From positions 21,531 through 85,530 of the forward strand of contig JAEZDY010000022.1 of the NCBI GenBank assembly GCA_023417935.1: a stretch of 64,000 nt of DNA, in the 5' to 3' direction. Below are positions 46,104-53,524 of this stretch, in pieces. Numbering within the stretch: the first letter of the stretch is position 1; every line of letters starts with the position of its first letter. The translations under genes and the position numbers were made by a program. This DNA comes from Bacteroidota bacterium. GTDB taxonomy: Bacteria > Bacteroidota > Bacteroidia > Bacteroidales > Lentimicrobiaceae. Under the pieces are notes generated by a model that saw only the letters and a program-made list of their open reading frames with translations, ran no database searches and was not told the DNA's origin.

Positions 46104-46589
46104 TTACCTACGTAATACAGCACGTCCAATTAGGCTTCCTATAAAGATCATTAATACACCCATAAAGACTCTTCCAAAATAGACCTGTAACCATTGCCAG
46201 GTTGAAAGTTTGTTAATGTATTCAATATGATCTTTTATCTCTTGTTTATGCGATTCTGCAATAGTAGTTTTCAATGCTCCTTTTATGTTTTTAGGAACTA
46301 CTGTATCTCTCTGTTCCAATCTGTGAAATACCTTACCGTCATTTAACCATGCGTAAGAAAAGGCAAGTGGTGTTACTAACTTGCTTACTTCCCCATCATC
46401 TAATGGCATAGTGTGAAAAACTGTATCACCGGGTATTGTAATATAGATTGTTGTGTCCCTTATAATTGTAACAGTATTAGTTTTTGTTTCAACAGAACTA
46501 CCCTTTAAGGGCTTCTTTTTAAACCGCGCACTGGTTGCACAGGATGTTAATATTGTGATTAATACAATCACGCCAATAATCTTTTTCAT
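46104..46589 (-). CDS. u-spanin-like lipoprotein with C-terminal membrane anchor
   Basis: A 161-residue protein with a lipoprotein signal (lipobox LTSC, Cys17) and one strong C-terminal transmembrane helix (VFMGVLMIFIGSLIGRAVL, about residues 140-158). A Thr/Val-rich periplasmic stretch and a helical segment (HKQEIKDHIEYINKLSTW) lie between. An outer-membrane lipid anchor at one end and an inner-membrane anchor at the other is the design of unimolecular spanins, which fuse the two membranes in the last step of phage lysis. It follows the M23 gene by 8 bp. No sequence family was recognised, so the call rests on topology and context. Confidence 0.55.
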   Translation of the reverse strand: MKKIIGVIVLITILTSCATSARFKKKPLKGSSVETKTNTVTIIRDTTIYITIPGDTVFHTMPLDDGEVSKLVTPLAFSYAWLNDGKVFHRLEQRDTVVPKNIKGALKTTIAESHKQEIKDHIEYINKLSTWQWLQVYFGRVFMGVLMIFIGSLIGRAVLRR

Positions 46590-46597
46590 GAGTATTG

Positions 46598-46984
46598 CTA
46601 TTTGGGTTGATTATAAAAATCATTTATTGGGTCCACCCAAACGCCCAGCTTTTTTACTGTGAAGTGTAAATGCGGACCAGTTGATAGCCCGGTATCACCT
46701 GACAATGCTATAACCTGACCTTTCAATACTGGCTGGTCTTTCTTTACCAGGCGTTTATTAAGGTGAGCAAATCCATAGCGCACACCTTCAGTACTTACCA
46801 TTGCCAAGCATCTCCCACCTCTTTCATGATCCCACACTTCCATGATTATCCCATAATCAGGTGCAACTACCGGTGTGTCAACTTTACAGGCAATGTCAAT
46901 ACCGTTGTGAAAACTTTCTAAACCAGTTATGGGATGTTTTCGCTGACCGAAATAAGAAGTTATTTTTCCGTTTACCGGGTTCAT
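46598..46984 (-). CDS. M23 family peptidase, endolysin-like
   Basis: A 128-residue single-domain LytM/M23 metallopeptidase. The zinc ligands are visible: H26-x3-D30 (FHNGID) and H105-x-H107 (GPHLHFTV), with the family GDTGLSTG loop. It cleaves peptide cross-links in murein. It has no signal peptide and no extra domain, unlike chromosomal M23 enzymes of this phylum, and it lies between a holin-like and a spanin-like gene, so a phage-type endolysin role is likely. Start 46984 (MNPVNGKITSYFGQR), 4 bp from the upstream gene. Confidence 0.85.
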   Translation of the reverse strand: MNPVNGKITSYFGQRKHPITGLESFHNGIDIACKVDTPVVAPDYGIIMEVWDHERGGRCLAMVSTEGVRYGFAHLNKRLVKKDQPVLKGQVIALSGDTGLSTGPHLHFTVKKLGVWVDPINDFYNQPK

Positions 46985-46988
46985 ATTG

Positions 46989-47366
46989 TTAATGTTTAAA
47001 ATTCAAATTAAACTGCCTCAATTGCTCAGTAAGCTTCTCGTTTTCTATCTTAGTTGCACGAAGCTCTTTCTGTAAACTTGCCATTTGTGCACGAAGAGCG
47101 TTGTTTTCACGCGTTATTGAATTCATCTTTTCACGTGTACTCCTGTTTTCACGGCGTAGTTGTTCAATGTCCTCAGACAGTCTCGCTGTAATGTCTTCAC
47201 TTAGCTCACGCCAGATACGTGCTGCCTTTTCAATGTTGTCAATCTCGTTTGTCTCCACCTCAACACCAGCTTTCTTTACTTCGGCCATATATTTCCGGCG
47301 TGTGAATAGAAACGTAATAAGTGCAGAGCAGATCGTTGGAATGATAGTGATTAGAATATCTTTCAT
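46989..47366 (-). CDS. Holin-like small membrane protein with coiled coil
   Basis: A 125-residue protein when started at 47366 (MKDILITIIPTICSALITFL). One N-terminal transmembrane helix is followed by RRKYMAEVKK and a ~90-residue heptad coiled coil (IEQLRRENRSTREKM, NNALRAQMASLQKEL). Small membrane proteins of this shape occur before endolysins in Bacteroidota prophages. It may act as holin or as a pinholin partner, or tether the lysis complex. The coiled coil is unusually long for a classic holin, so function is uncertain. Confidence 0.5.
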   Translation of the reverse strand: MKDILITIIPTICSALITFLFTRRKYMAEVKKAGVEVETNEIDNIEKAARIWRELSEDITARLSEDIEQLRRENRSTREKMNSITRENNALRAQMASLQKELRATKIENEKLTEQLRQFNLNFKH

Positions 47367-47406
47367 GTTACAATGTGTTTTATTAAAGAGCGTTTTTTGG
47401 ATATAA

Positions 47407-47516
47407 AAACAAAACCCCTCTTCACCTGCTTCCACCGCATGAGTGTGTCGTCAAAGCGACCGGGGATTATGTCAACCCTGGATCTTGCCGCAGTGTGGGT
47501 TGGAGGGGTTTTGTTT
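47407..47516 (-). ncRNA. Structured intergenic element with 14-bp closing stem
   Basis: On the minus strand 14-nt arms (AAACAAAACCCCTC and GAGGGGTTTTGTTT) pair exactly around an ~82-nt interior. The interior can form CCAC/GTGG, a hairpin CCAGGG/CCCCGG with one mismatch, and GTCG/CGAC, i.e. a branched fold. A TTTTTA tract follows the closing stem. It lies in the 170-bp gap between the DUF6266 gene and the holin-like gene. It could be a large-loop terminator/attenuator or a small RNA. No known RNA family was recognised. Confidence 0.4.
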
Positions 47517-47536
47517 GTTAGTTAGGTGTCCGCGAA

Positions 47537-48193
47537 CTATGCAATAGTAGCAGTTCCAATATGTACGCTATTGGAAACCTGATCCCTGTTGGTCACCTCG
47601 GTGAGACCGGCTTTCAGGAAAAATCCAATAACAGATACTGTGCGTGACGCCCAGTTTTCAGGGACTACCAATGATGCGGTCTCATTCATACGTGAATAAC
47701 CTGAGAAGTGCATCACTTCGCCGCTTGCGGAATCAATGACTGCAAACCTGAGATCATCATCGTCGAATGCATCAACATTGTTGGTGTTATCAGCCCAGTC
47801 AACTGCCAGGGTATTGGGTACGGTTGATGTTACCGCTCCGCCTTCAACAGGCGCCAGGTCTCCAATTGCCAGTGTAGCTTTTGTGAGATCGAGGCTTAAC
47901 GTTGGGAAGGTGCCAGTGATGGCTTCCGGAATATTGAACTTCATCGCGCTGTTGAAGGGGGTAAGTGTGGCATCAGCGGCACCAAAGCCAAGCTTCACGA
48001 GCTTGCTGTTTGCTTTGACAAATGCTGAAACCAACTTCCACTTCATACGCTGGATCTGTTGAGGAATGGTATTTGCGTCAGTGAATGATGCTGCACGTAT
48101 GCGCATTATGCACCTGCCTTTCCAGAAAGTGCCGATAACGTTACCGACCCGTCCGCTGTAAGGGCCATAGATGCCCTGCTTGTAGGTTCCCAT
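47537..48193 (-). CDS. DUF6266-like protein
   Basis: A 218-residue protein started at 48193 (MGTYKQGIYGPYSGRVGNVIG). The longer frame upstream runs through an inverted-repeat region and is not protein-like. The N-terminal GPYSGRVGNVIGTFWKG matches the family start SGKvGnvvG.sWkG, followed by a Gln/Arg segment (PQQIQRMKWKL). The C-terminal half has the FFLKAGLTEVTNRDQVSNSVHIG ending seen in members. The role of the family is unknown. Its genes lie in phage-like or mobile regions of Bacteroidota. It heads the leftward block with the lysis genes. Confidence 0.75.
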   Translation of the reverse strand: MGTYKQGIYGPYSGRVGNVIGTFWKGRCIMRIRAASFTDANTIPQQIQRMKWKLVSAFVKANSKLVKLGFGAADATLTPFNSAMKFNIPEAITGTFPTLSLDLTKATLAIGDLAPVEGGAVTSTVPNTLAVDWADNTNNVDAFDDDDLRFAVIDSASGEVMHFSGYSRMNETASLVVPENWASRTVSVIGFFLKAGLTEVTNRDQVSNSVHIGTATIA

Positions 48194-48279
48194 AATTGGT
48201 TTGGTTTTAAGTACCGGCTGAATTACCGGTGACATATGCCTACTATCAATTTTGATACAATTGTGCCAGTTTTTTGAAA

Positions 48280-48396
48280 TTGTCCGGCGTTGTCCACCCC
48301 TTGTCAGTCTTTGGCAGAAAAACACCGACACAGAACCTGCCATAGGGTGGACAACTATGGACAAGAAACTGACAGAGGGTAGACAACACCGGACAA
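48280..48396. promoter_or_regulatory. Inverted-repeat / iteron-like array in the divergent intergenic region
   Basis: Two 28-bp arms (48280-48307 and 48369-48396) are inverted repeats with a few mismatches: the left arm begins TTGTCCGGCGTTGTC, the right arm ends GACAACACCGGACAA. Extra copies of the core lie between: GGGTGGACAAC at 48345 (exact inverse of 48289-48299) and TGGACAAG at 48358. Altogether at least five TTGTCC/GGACAA-type sites sit in ~120 bp between the leftward and rightward blocks. This fits an operator cluster or replication-initiator binding sites. TTTGGCAG/CTGCCATA adds an inner hairpin. Confidence 0.65.
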
Positions 48397-48467
48397 ACGT
48401 GTCATACAATGTGTATCTATTTAATATATATTGAACATTAGTTAGTACAAGAACCCTTGATAATACA

Positions 48468-48487
48468 TGTAATATCGACTTATTACA
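48468..48487. promoter_or_regulatory. Palindromic operator-like site TGTAATA-N6-TATTACA
   Basis: A perfect inverted repeat of 7 bp with a 6-bp centre, about 85 bp upstream of a TAAATTTG -7 element (48572-48579) and 145 bp upstream of the HTH gene at 48632. Such a site suits a dimeric repressor. No binding protein can be named. Confidence 0.45.
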
Positions 48488-48571
48488 TTATTTTTAAAGC
48501 ACGTGATTTTTTTAATTAATTGAATAACAGGTGTTTAAAAAATAGTGGTTTTTTATAAAATTATTGATTTC

Positions 48572-48579
48572 TAAATTTG
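48572..48579 (+). promoter_or_regulatory. -7 promoter element of the rightward block
   Basis: TAAATTTG matches TAnnTTTG. A T-run about 19 bp upstream is the best -33 candidate. The element lies ~52 bp before the first gene of the rightward block. Confidence 0.45.
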
Positions 48580-48631
48580 GCTATTGCAACAGTTAAATTC
48601 AAATACCAATATGATGTAATATAAATGGACT

Positions 48632-49042
48632 ATGGAAGAAAATGAAACACACCATAACACGAGTAACGACATTTTGGGTATAGCAATGGAACTTAAAGCA
48701 GAACTTGATGAGTTCCGCAAGGCAGTTCAACAGGCTTTGGATCAGAGAAAAGAATCTTTCAGAAACAAGAATGACATTATGAGTTCAGACAGACTGGTGC
48801 TAAGCAGTATTGGACGACGAAAATATATAATTGGCGGAAACAAAAAATTACCGGTTAGAATAAGGGAGCCCACATGGATCACCTCGCGTGAAGCTACTGA
48901 CCTTATGAGGATCTCTGCCAGAACGCTAAGTCGATACCGGGAAAAAAGATATATAACATTCAAAATGGTGAATGGCGCCTACAGATATAGATATGAGGAG
49001 TTGAAGACGTTTACGGGAATCACCAAACCTAACAATCACTAA
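48632..49042 (+). CDS. Helix-turn-helix (excisionase/MerR-like) DNA-binding protein
   Basis: A 136-residue protein. The N-terminal half is charged and helical (EELKAELDEFRKAVQQAL-like). The C-terminal ~60 residues form a MerR/excisionase-type winged helix: WITSREATDLMRISARTLSRYREKRYITFKMVNGAYRYRYEEL, where a Tyr/Arg wing is usual. In Bacteroidota mobile elements such proteins control excision or early genes. First gene of the rightward block and 14 bp before the next gene. Confidence 0.75.
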   Translation: MEENETHHNTSNDILGIAMELKAELDEFRKAVQQALDQRKESFRNKNDIMSSDRLVLSSIGRRKYIIGGNKKLPVRIREPTWITSREATDLMRISARTLSRYREKRYITFKMVNGAYRYRYEELKTFTGITKPNNH

Positions 49043-49056
49043 ATCAACTATTTTAT

Positions 49057-49674
49057 ATGAAATACCCCATAAATAACAATAACATAAAAAGAGCTTTGGC
49101 TTTATCCGATGGACCAGAAGAATTTAAAACAATAACGTGGAACTTTTTGAGTGGCAATAATGATGCATTGATCGAAGATCCTTTTGTTAATTGGATATTT
49201 AATGTTTGTCCACCTGCTGTAAGAGCTGCTATATTACACACATCTTTTCACTTTGATAGACAAAAACTAGAACATTACACAATAGAAACAACAATTGAAA
49301 CTCAGAAAAACGAAAGTTGTACAAGTGTAGATATTATTGCACGACCTACTGATTATGAAGAGATTATAAAAGAAATTATTGATTTGAAAATTCTTAATGC
49401 CTATGGCAAACTTAATCAAAGGCGCGGTAATAAGGAAATATTTATTGGTGTACTACTGCTATTATATAGATATGGCTATTTCAAAAAAATCTGCAATAAC
49501 GTTAAAGTGAGTAAAACTACCATAGCTGATTATGCCAAGGAAAAATTTGATGCCGGCGATATGCAACAATTTATGCGTACTACTGAATATGAACGGTATA
49601 TACGATTGGCAAGGGCAAAAGTAAAATGTATAGACAAGATCGAATTAAAACGAAAACAAATTTGCAATCTATGA
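49057..49674 (+). CDS. Hypothetical protein of the phage-like module
   Basis: A 205-residue, mostly helical protein with no signal or membrane segment. A possible helix-turn-helix (YFKKICNNVKVSKTTIADYAKEKF, residues ~140-165) suggests DNA binding. The rest shows no motif I know. Its stop codon overlaps the start of the next gene (ATGA), so expression is coupled to the replication-like genes. Confidence 0.5.
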   Translation: MKYPINNNNIKRALALSDGPEEFKTITWNFLSGNNDALIEDPFVNWIFNVCPPAVRAAILHTSFHFDRQKLEHYTIETTIETQKNESCTSVDIIARPTDYEEIIKEIIDLKILNAYGKLNQRRGNKEIFIGVLLLLYRYGYFKKICNNVKVSKTTIADYAKEKFDAGDMQQFMRTTEYERYIRLARAKVKCIDKIELKRKQICNL

Positions 49675-50021
49675 ACCACGAAAAAGATTTTGGAAATTTC
49701 TATGATTTGTTAGTGTCTCACTATCTCATTTCATCAAATGCTATTGTATTGTTATATGCACTTATGCATATAAAACATATTTGTCATTGTCAAAATACTA
49801 TCTCAATAAGCCTGCTCAAACTTGCAGAGATGACCAATATAAAACCTAGTTCACTGTGTTATGCACGAAACCAACTGAGGAGCCGTAGGATAATTAATTG
49901 GGAATATATGGCTGGTAAGGGATGTACTAAATACACTTTGCTGCCTCTTGACAAAATAATGGACAGTAGCATCAAGGCACTTTGGCCATCAGATATTTCT
50001 GATCAACCTAAACAAAATTAA
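49671..50021 (+). CDS. Winged-helix replication-type protein (DnaD-N-like)
   Basis: A 116-residue protein started at 49671, overlapping the previous gene by 4 bp. It reads as one winged-helix domain: SSNAIVLLYALMHIKH, then ISISLLKLAEMTNIKPSSLCYARNQLRSRRIINWEY. It is a paralogue of the N-terminal domain of the next gene (SKSAIALWHALMHINNK..LQSKSGLCRSDVFKARTELESAGLI). Such domains are used by phage and plasmid replisome organisers. Possibly a short partner or regulator of the larger protein. Confidence 0.55.
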   Translation: MNHEKDFGNFYDLLVSHYLISSNAIVLLYALMHIKHICHCQNTISISLLKLAEMTNIKPSSLCYARNQLRSRRIINWEYMAGKGCTKYTLLPLDKIMDSSIKALWPSDISDQPKQN

Positions 50022-50025
50022 ACCC

Positions 50026-51087
50026 ATGAACTACATACAAGAAATTAACGCTTTCTACGACTGGGTAGAAGGAAACCCTCGTTTGTCAAAAAGCGCTATC
50101 GCGCTCTGGCATGCGCTGATGCATATCAACAACAAAACAAAATGGATCAGAACATTCAGTGCGGCTATTTGTACGCTGCAGAGCAAAAGCGGATTATGCC
50201 GGAGTGATGTTTTTAAAGCAAGGACTGAACTAGAATCAGCAGGTTTAATAATTTGTCAAAATGGTAACCTTGCAAATTGTGCCAACTATACCATCATACC
50301 GGTTTCAAACAAACTATTGCCGTCGGCAGAGGGCTTCAACGATGAAATTGGTGATGATTATTATGAAATCACAGGGCTCCGCAAAGGAGGAAACACTAAG
50401 AATAAATCTGCAGGAAATGTTCCTGACAGCGCTTCCGCTGACGGTAATGTAAACGCATCTGAGGATGCTACATCGGTCGCTACGGGCTGTATTTCAGATG
50501 CATCTGCGGACTGTACTGCGGACGCATCTGCGGACTGTATTGCAGACGCATCTGCGGACTGTAGCGGAACTAAACCTGAGACTAATAGTAAACTAAAGGA
50601 AACTAAACTAGAAGAAACTAAAAAACGAGATGATGAAGATGAAAAATCTTCATTGTCATCTGTCGATGACGCGATCGAGAGGAAGAAATTCAATAAAAAG
50701 GTTTTGAAAATCTTTTATGATTACAACCGCATTTGCCTCAACCTGCCTCGTGCGACTTCAAAAACTGACATACGCAAATCGCATGTTGGGGCGCGGCTGA
50801 AGGAACATGGCGCGGCCAAAGTGCAAAAGATGCTTAAAATGGCTGCCGCCTCCGATTTCCTTGGCGGATGCAACGAGAAAGGATGGAAAGCAAACTTCGA
50901 CTGGCTGTTTTTGCCAACCAATTTTGTAAAAGTGCTCGAAGGCAATTATTCTAACAAGCCCTATTCCGGGCCCGGTATTGGCAACGTCCGAGGAGGAATT
51001 GAAAATTACGTGGGCAAACCATCGCATCTCGAGATCATTGAGCAAACTTATCAAACACTACTGAACGATGGGACATTCAACAATTAA
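50026..51087 (+). CDS. Phage-type replication protein (replisome organiser-like) with in-frame 8-residue repeats
   Basis: A 353-residue protein. The N-terminal ~95 residues are a winged helix like that of the preceding gene. Residues ~125-195 are a low-complexity linker with three 8-residue units DASADCxx encoded by 24-bp direct repeats. A charged Glu/Lys/Ser stretch follows. The C-terminal ~90 residues contain SDFLGGCNEKGWKANFDWLF and NFVKVLEGNY, the ending found in many phage replication proteins (conserved phage C-terminal domain). It probably loads the host helicase at an origin. Confidence 0.7.
   Translation: MNYIQEINAFYDWVEGNPRLSKSAIALWHALMHINNKTKWIRTFSAAICTLQSKSGLCRSDVFKARTELESAGLIICQNGNLANCANYTIIPVSNKLLPSAEGFNDEIGDDYYEITGLRKGGNTKNKSAGNVPDSASADGNVNASEDATSVATGCISDASADCTADASADCIADASADCSGTKPETNSKLKETKLEETKKRDDEDEKSSLSSVDDAIERKKFNKKVLKIFYDYNRICLNLPRATSKTDIRKSHVGARLKEHGAAKVQKMLKMAAASDFLGGCNEKGWKANFDWLFLPTNFVKVLEGNYSNKPYSGPGIGNVRGGIENYVGKPSHLEIIEQTYQTLLNDGTFNN
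50497..50568 (+). repeat. Three tandem 24-bp in-frame repeats
   Basis: Units start at 50497, 50521 and 50545, each reading GACGCATCTGCGGACTGTA or a one-base variant. They encode DASADC plus two variable residues inside the linker of the replication-like protein. Copy-number change would keep frame. Confidence 0.8.
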
Positions 51088-51889
51088 AATAAAACAACGG
51101 ACAGGAAGTAGCTTAGCAAAACTGAAGTGTGGAGTAGTATTGAGTGACCAGGGAATTTGTCCGACGCTTTCGCGTGATGAAATGCATTACGTGAAAGCAC
51201 GCTATGCCGAATCGCTCGATAAACTACCTGAATCACAAACTATTCAGTTCATCGTTGAGATGCTTAACCGGTGTTATGCTGAACTAGGTCATGTACCAGT
51301 AGGCAGCGGAATTCATGAACGGGCAAACCTTATGAAAGTAACTGCCAGCCTAATCCGCAATGATCTGCTTTTTCATTTCCCGAAAGTCACTCTTGAAGAA
51401 ATTGGCAATGCTGTACGTCGTGGTATCCGACGCGAATACGGTGAATACTATGGCTTTAACGCCATCAGTATTCATGAATTTGTGAAAAAATACCTCAATT
51501 CAGAAGACCGCCTTAACGCCCTCGACCGGCAATCCAGGTACCTAAATTCGCAGAAACCTGTGGAAGAAATTTCAGAGCAGGAAAAAGATCGATTACTCAA
51601 GGCCGGCCTCGAACAATGTCGTGAAACCTACCGGAAAACTGGTCGCATTATTGATTTTGGCAACGTCAATTATCACTTGTTGGAGCAATCCGGTGAGATT
51701 AATGACTCACTCGAAGAAAAAAGAGCAATCTATCAGGAGGCCAAGATGCAGATTAAAGCCGAGCTGGATGCGCAAGCGGTTTCGTTTCATCAGATCGTTT
51801 CGAGGATGCGAGGGGAGGAGACGGATGAGATTGCCATAGTGGCAAGGGCGAAGGAGATAGCGTTGAGGAGGCACTTTGATAAGTTCTGA
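51068..51889 (+). CDS. Hypothetical protein of the replication-like block
   Basis: A 273-residue soluble protein overlapping the preceding gene by 20 bp, so it is translationally coupled. The central part (HERANLMKVTASLIRNDLLFHFPKVTLEEIGNAVRRGIRREYGEYYGFNAISIHEFVKKYL spread over residues ~78-140) is helical and resembles phage proteins that follow replication organisers. No P-loop is present, so it is not an AAA+ helicase loader. The C-terminal third is a charged coiled coil. Function unknown. Confidence 0.55.
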   Translation: MGHSTIKIKQRTGSSLAKLKCGVVLSDQGICPTLSRDEMHYVKARYAESLDKLPESQTIQFIVEMLNRCYAELGHVPVGSGIHERANLMKVTASLIRNDLLFHFPKVTLEEIGNAVRRGIRREYGEYYGFNAISIHEFVKKYLNSEDRLNALDRQSRYLNSQKPVEEISEQEKDRLLKAGLEQCRETYRKTGRIIDFGNVNYHLLEQSGEINDSLEEKRAIYQEAKMQIKAELDAQAVSFHQIVSRMRGEETDEIAIVARAKEIALRRHFDKF

Positions 51890-52005
51890 TTTATAGGTTC
51901 TGGGTGCTGAGTTTAGCCTTTAATGGCGGCTTTGACCGGCGAAGCTTTTTATTTGTGCTTGATTTTTACCCACTCTAACCATACTATAGCGGTACTGTAA
52001 GGGCA

Positions 52006-52046
52006 CTAAAGAGGCACTGTACAATTTTACTAAAGTGCCCCTTTAG
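52006..52046. promoter_or_regulatory. Inverted repeat upstream of the second DUF6266-like gene
   Basis: CTAAAGAGGCACT (52006-52018) and AGTGCCCCTTTAG (52034-52046) are 13-bp inverted arms with one mismatch around a 15-bp AT-rich centre. No T-tract follows, so an operator or RNA hairpin is likelier than a terminator. It lies ~80 bp before the gene at 52128. No other feature is seen in the 238-bp gap. Confidence 0.5.
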
Positions 52047-52127
52047 AAGGCCTACAGGCAGGTTAGTGAGGGGTAAATTGAATCTCGAATGAATACCTGA
52101 TTGTAAAAAAGAAAAAAAATATAAATT

Positions 52128-52775
52128 ATGGCAAAACTGTTAAAAAATGGCCTGATGTCGGGCAAGATTGGCAGCCTGGTTTACTACGTTATAAACGGGA
52201 AGCAGTATGTAAGAAACTACGTAATACCCGATAATCCAAATACGCCGGCTCAACACCGGCACCGCACTAAAATAAAAGTATGTGGCAAATTCATTAGCAA
52301 ATTTAAAACAGCTATACTTGTCGGCTACCAAGGTTTCCCCACGGGTGAGGCATTCAGCGAAGCAATGAAATACCACATGGCCAATGCCATGGAGGATACA
52401 ACCCCACACAATTCAGTTGACCCAACTTTCAAATTGATACCTGAAAAAATAGTGCTTTCAGTTGGCATTGTGCAAGCACCTGAAATCACTACATGCAGCC
52501 GAAACGGCCGTATTATAGAGTTAACCTGGAACCCAACACTTGGTCACGTTCCCAACCGCCATACTGATGCTCTGGCCGTAATAGCCTTCATTGAAGGCAA
52601 AAAAGCTTTTACCAACTTTTACACCGGAACTCGTGATGATGGAACGGGCAAGGTAATGCTCCCTTTTGATTTTCATGAACCGGTTCATCTTTGGACTTTC
52701 TACTGGAATGGGCAGAAAAGCGAAGAAAGGAACAAGGAGAATGTTTCAGATAGTATTTATCTGGGAAGTTTTTAA
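52128..52775 (+). CDS. DUF6266-like protein (second, divergent copy)
   Basis: A 215-residue protein. N-terminus LKNGLMSGKIGSLVYYVINGKQYVR and then NPNTPAQHRHRTKIK follow the DUF6266 plan (SGKxGsxv, NP.TpaQ..~R). The C-terminal WTFYWNGQKSEERNKENVSDSIYLGSF matches the family ending of a Trp-rich strand plus S.S.Y.G. It is only distantly related to the copy at 47537-48193. Function unknown. Confidence 0.65.
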   Translation: MAKLLKNGLMSGKIGSLVYYVINGKQYVRNYVIPDNPNTPAQHRHRTKIKVCGKFISKFKTAILVGYQGFPTGEAFSEAMKYHMANAMEDTTPHNSVDPTFKLIPEKIVLSVGIVQAPEITTCSRNGRIIELTWNPTLGHVPNRHTDALAVIAFIEGKKAFTNFYTGTRDDGTGKVMLPFDFHEPVHLWTFYWNGQKSEERNKENVSDSIYLGSF

Positions 52776-52801
52776 TAAAATTCAACTTGCAACATATTGT
52801 T

Positions 52802-53524
52802 ATGGAAGATTATCAAGCTTTAATTCTAGATGCTGATGAGAAAATTGCATGCAACCCGCGTTATGCAGGAGCATACCGGCAAAGGGCATACCTTAAAATG
52901 GAGCACTGTGATTATGATGGAGCTATTGAGGACTTCACAGTAGCGATCAGTATGAAGAAAAAACATGCTATTACTTGGTTTTACCGTGGTTTATGTTTCT
53001 ATTATCTGGAAAATAATCTTTGTGCTTTAAACGATTATACCAACGCATTGAAATACAAGCCGAGGATGTCGGATGCATGGTGTGAAATTGGAAGAGTTAT
53101 GTTTATGATGGATGACCATCCGAGAGCTGAAGAGCACTGCACCAAAGCTCTATCCATAAATCCACGCAATTGTAATGCACTAACATTAAGGGGTAATGTA
53201 CGACTACTGTTGAAACAGCCGGATAAAGCACTAAAAGATTTAAACAGAGCATTTAAAATAAAACCCTTCGATAGCATGATAAGGATTTATAGGGCAATGG
53301 CATATCAAACCCTTGGAAGAAACGCTGAAGCACTCGAAGATTACGGTATATCAATAGCCCTGGCACCTGATGCAACAGCCTATTACAACCGTTGTCTCAT
53401 TTTTATAGACCAGGATCAATATAAAGAAGCACTCGCTGATGCCCGCAAGGCGCTGGAATTAGCCCCTGACTGGGATTTTTGCCAGGAGATTATTGATGAG
53501 ATTGCGGATGAGATGGGTTGGTAA
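52802..53524 (+). CDS. TPR repeat protein
   Basis: A 240-residue cytoplasmic protein started at 52802 (MEDYQALILDADEK). About six tetratricopeptide repeats are visible (AYLKMEHCDYDGAIEDFTVAI, YLENNLCALNDYTNALKYKP, LLKQPDKALKDLNRAFKIKP, YKEALADARKALELAP). It acts as a protein-interaction scaffold. It starts 26 bp after the second DUF6266-like gene, so it is probably the last gene of the rightward block. Confidence 0.85.
   Translation: MEDYQALILDADEKIACNPRYAGAYRQRAYLKMEHCDYDGAIEDFTVAISMKKKHAITWFYRGLCFYYLENNLCALNDYTNALKYKPRMSDAWCEIGRVMFMMDDHPRAEEHCTKALSINPRNCNALTLRGNVRLLLKQPDKALKDLNRAFKIKPFDSMIRIYRAMAYQTLGRNAEALEDYGISIALAPDATAYYNRCLIFIDQDQYKEALADARKALELAPDWDFCQEIIDEIADEMGW

Noticed and set aside
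47407..47516. Integron attC site
   Set aside because: The terminal core triplets RYYYAAC/GTTRRRY are not at the arm ends and no integron integrase is seen.
48194..48409. N-terminal 72-residue extension of the DUF6266 protein
   Set aside because: It would be encoded by the inverted-repeat region and does not match the family start. MGTYKQGIYGP at 48193 does.
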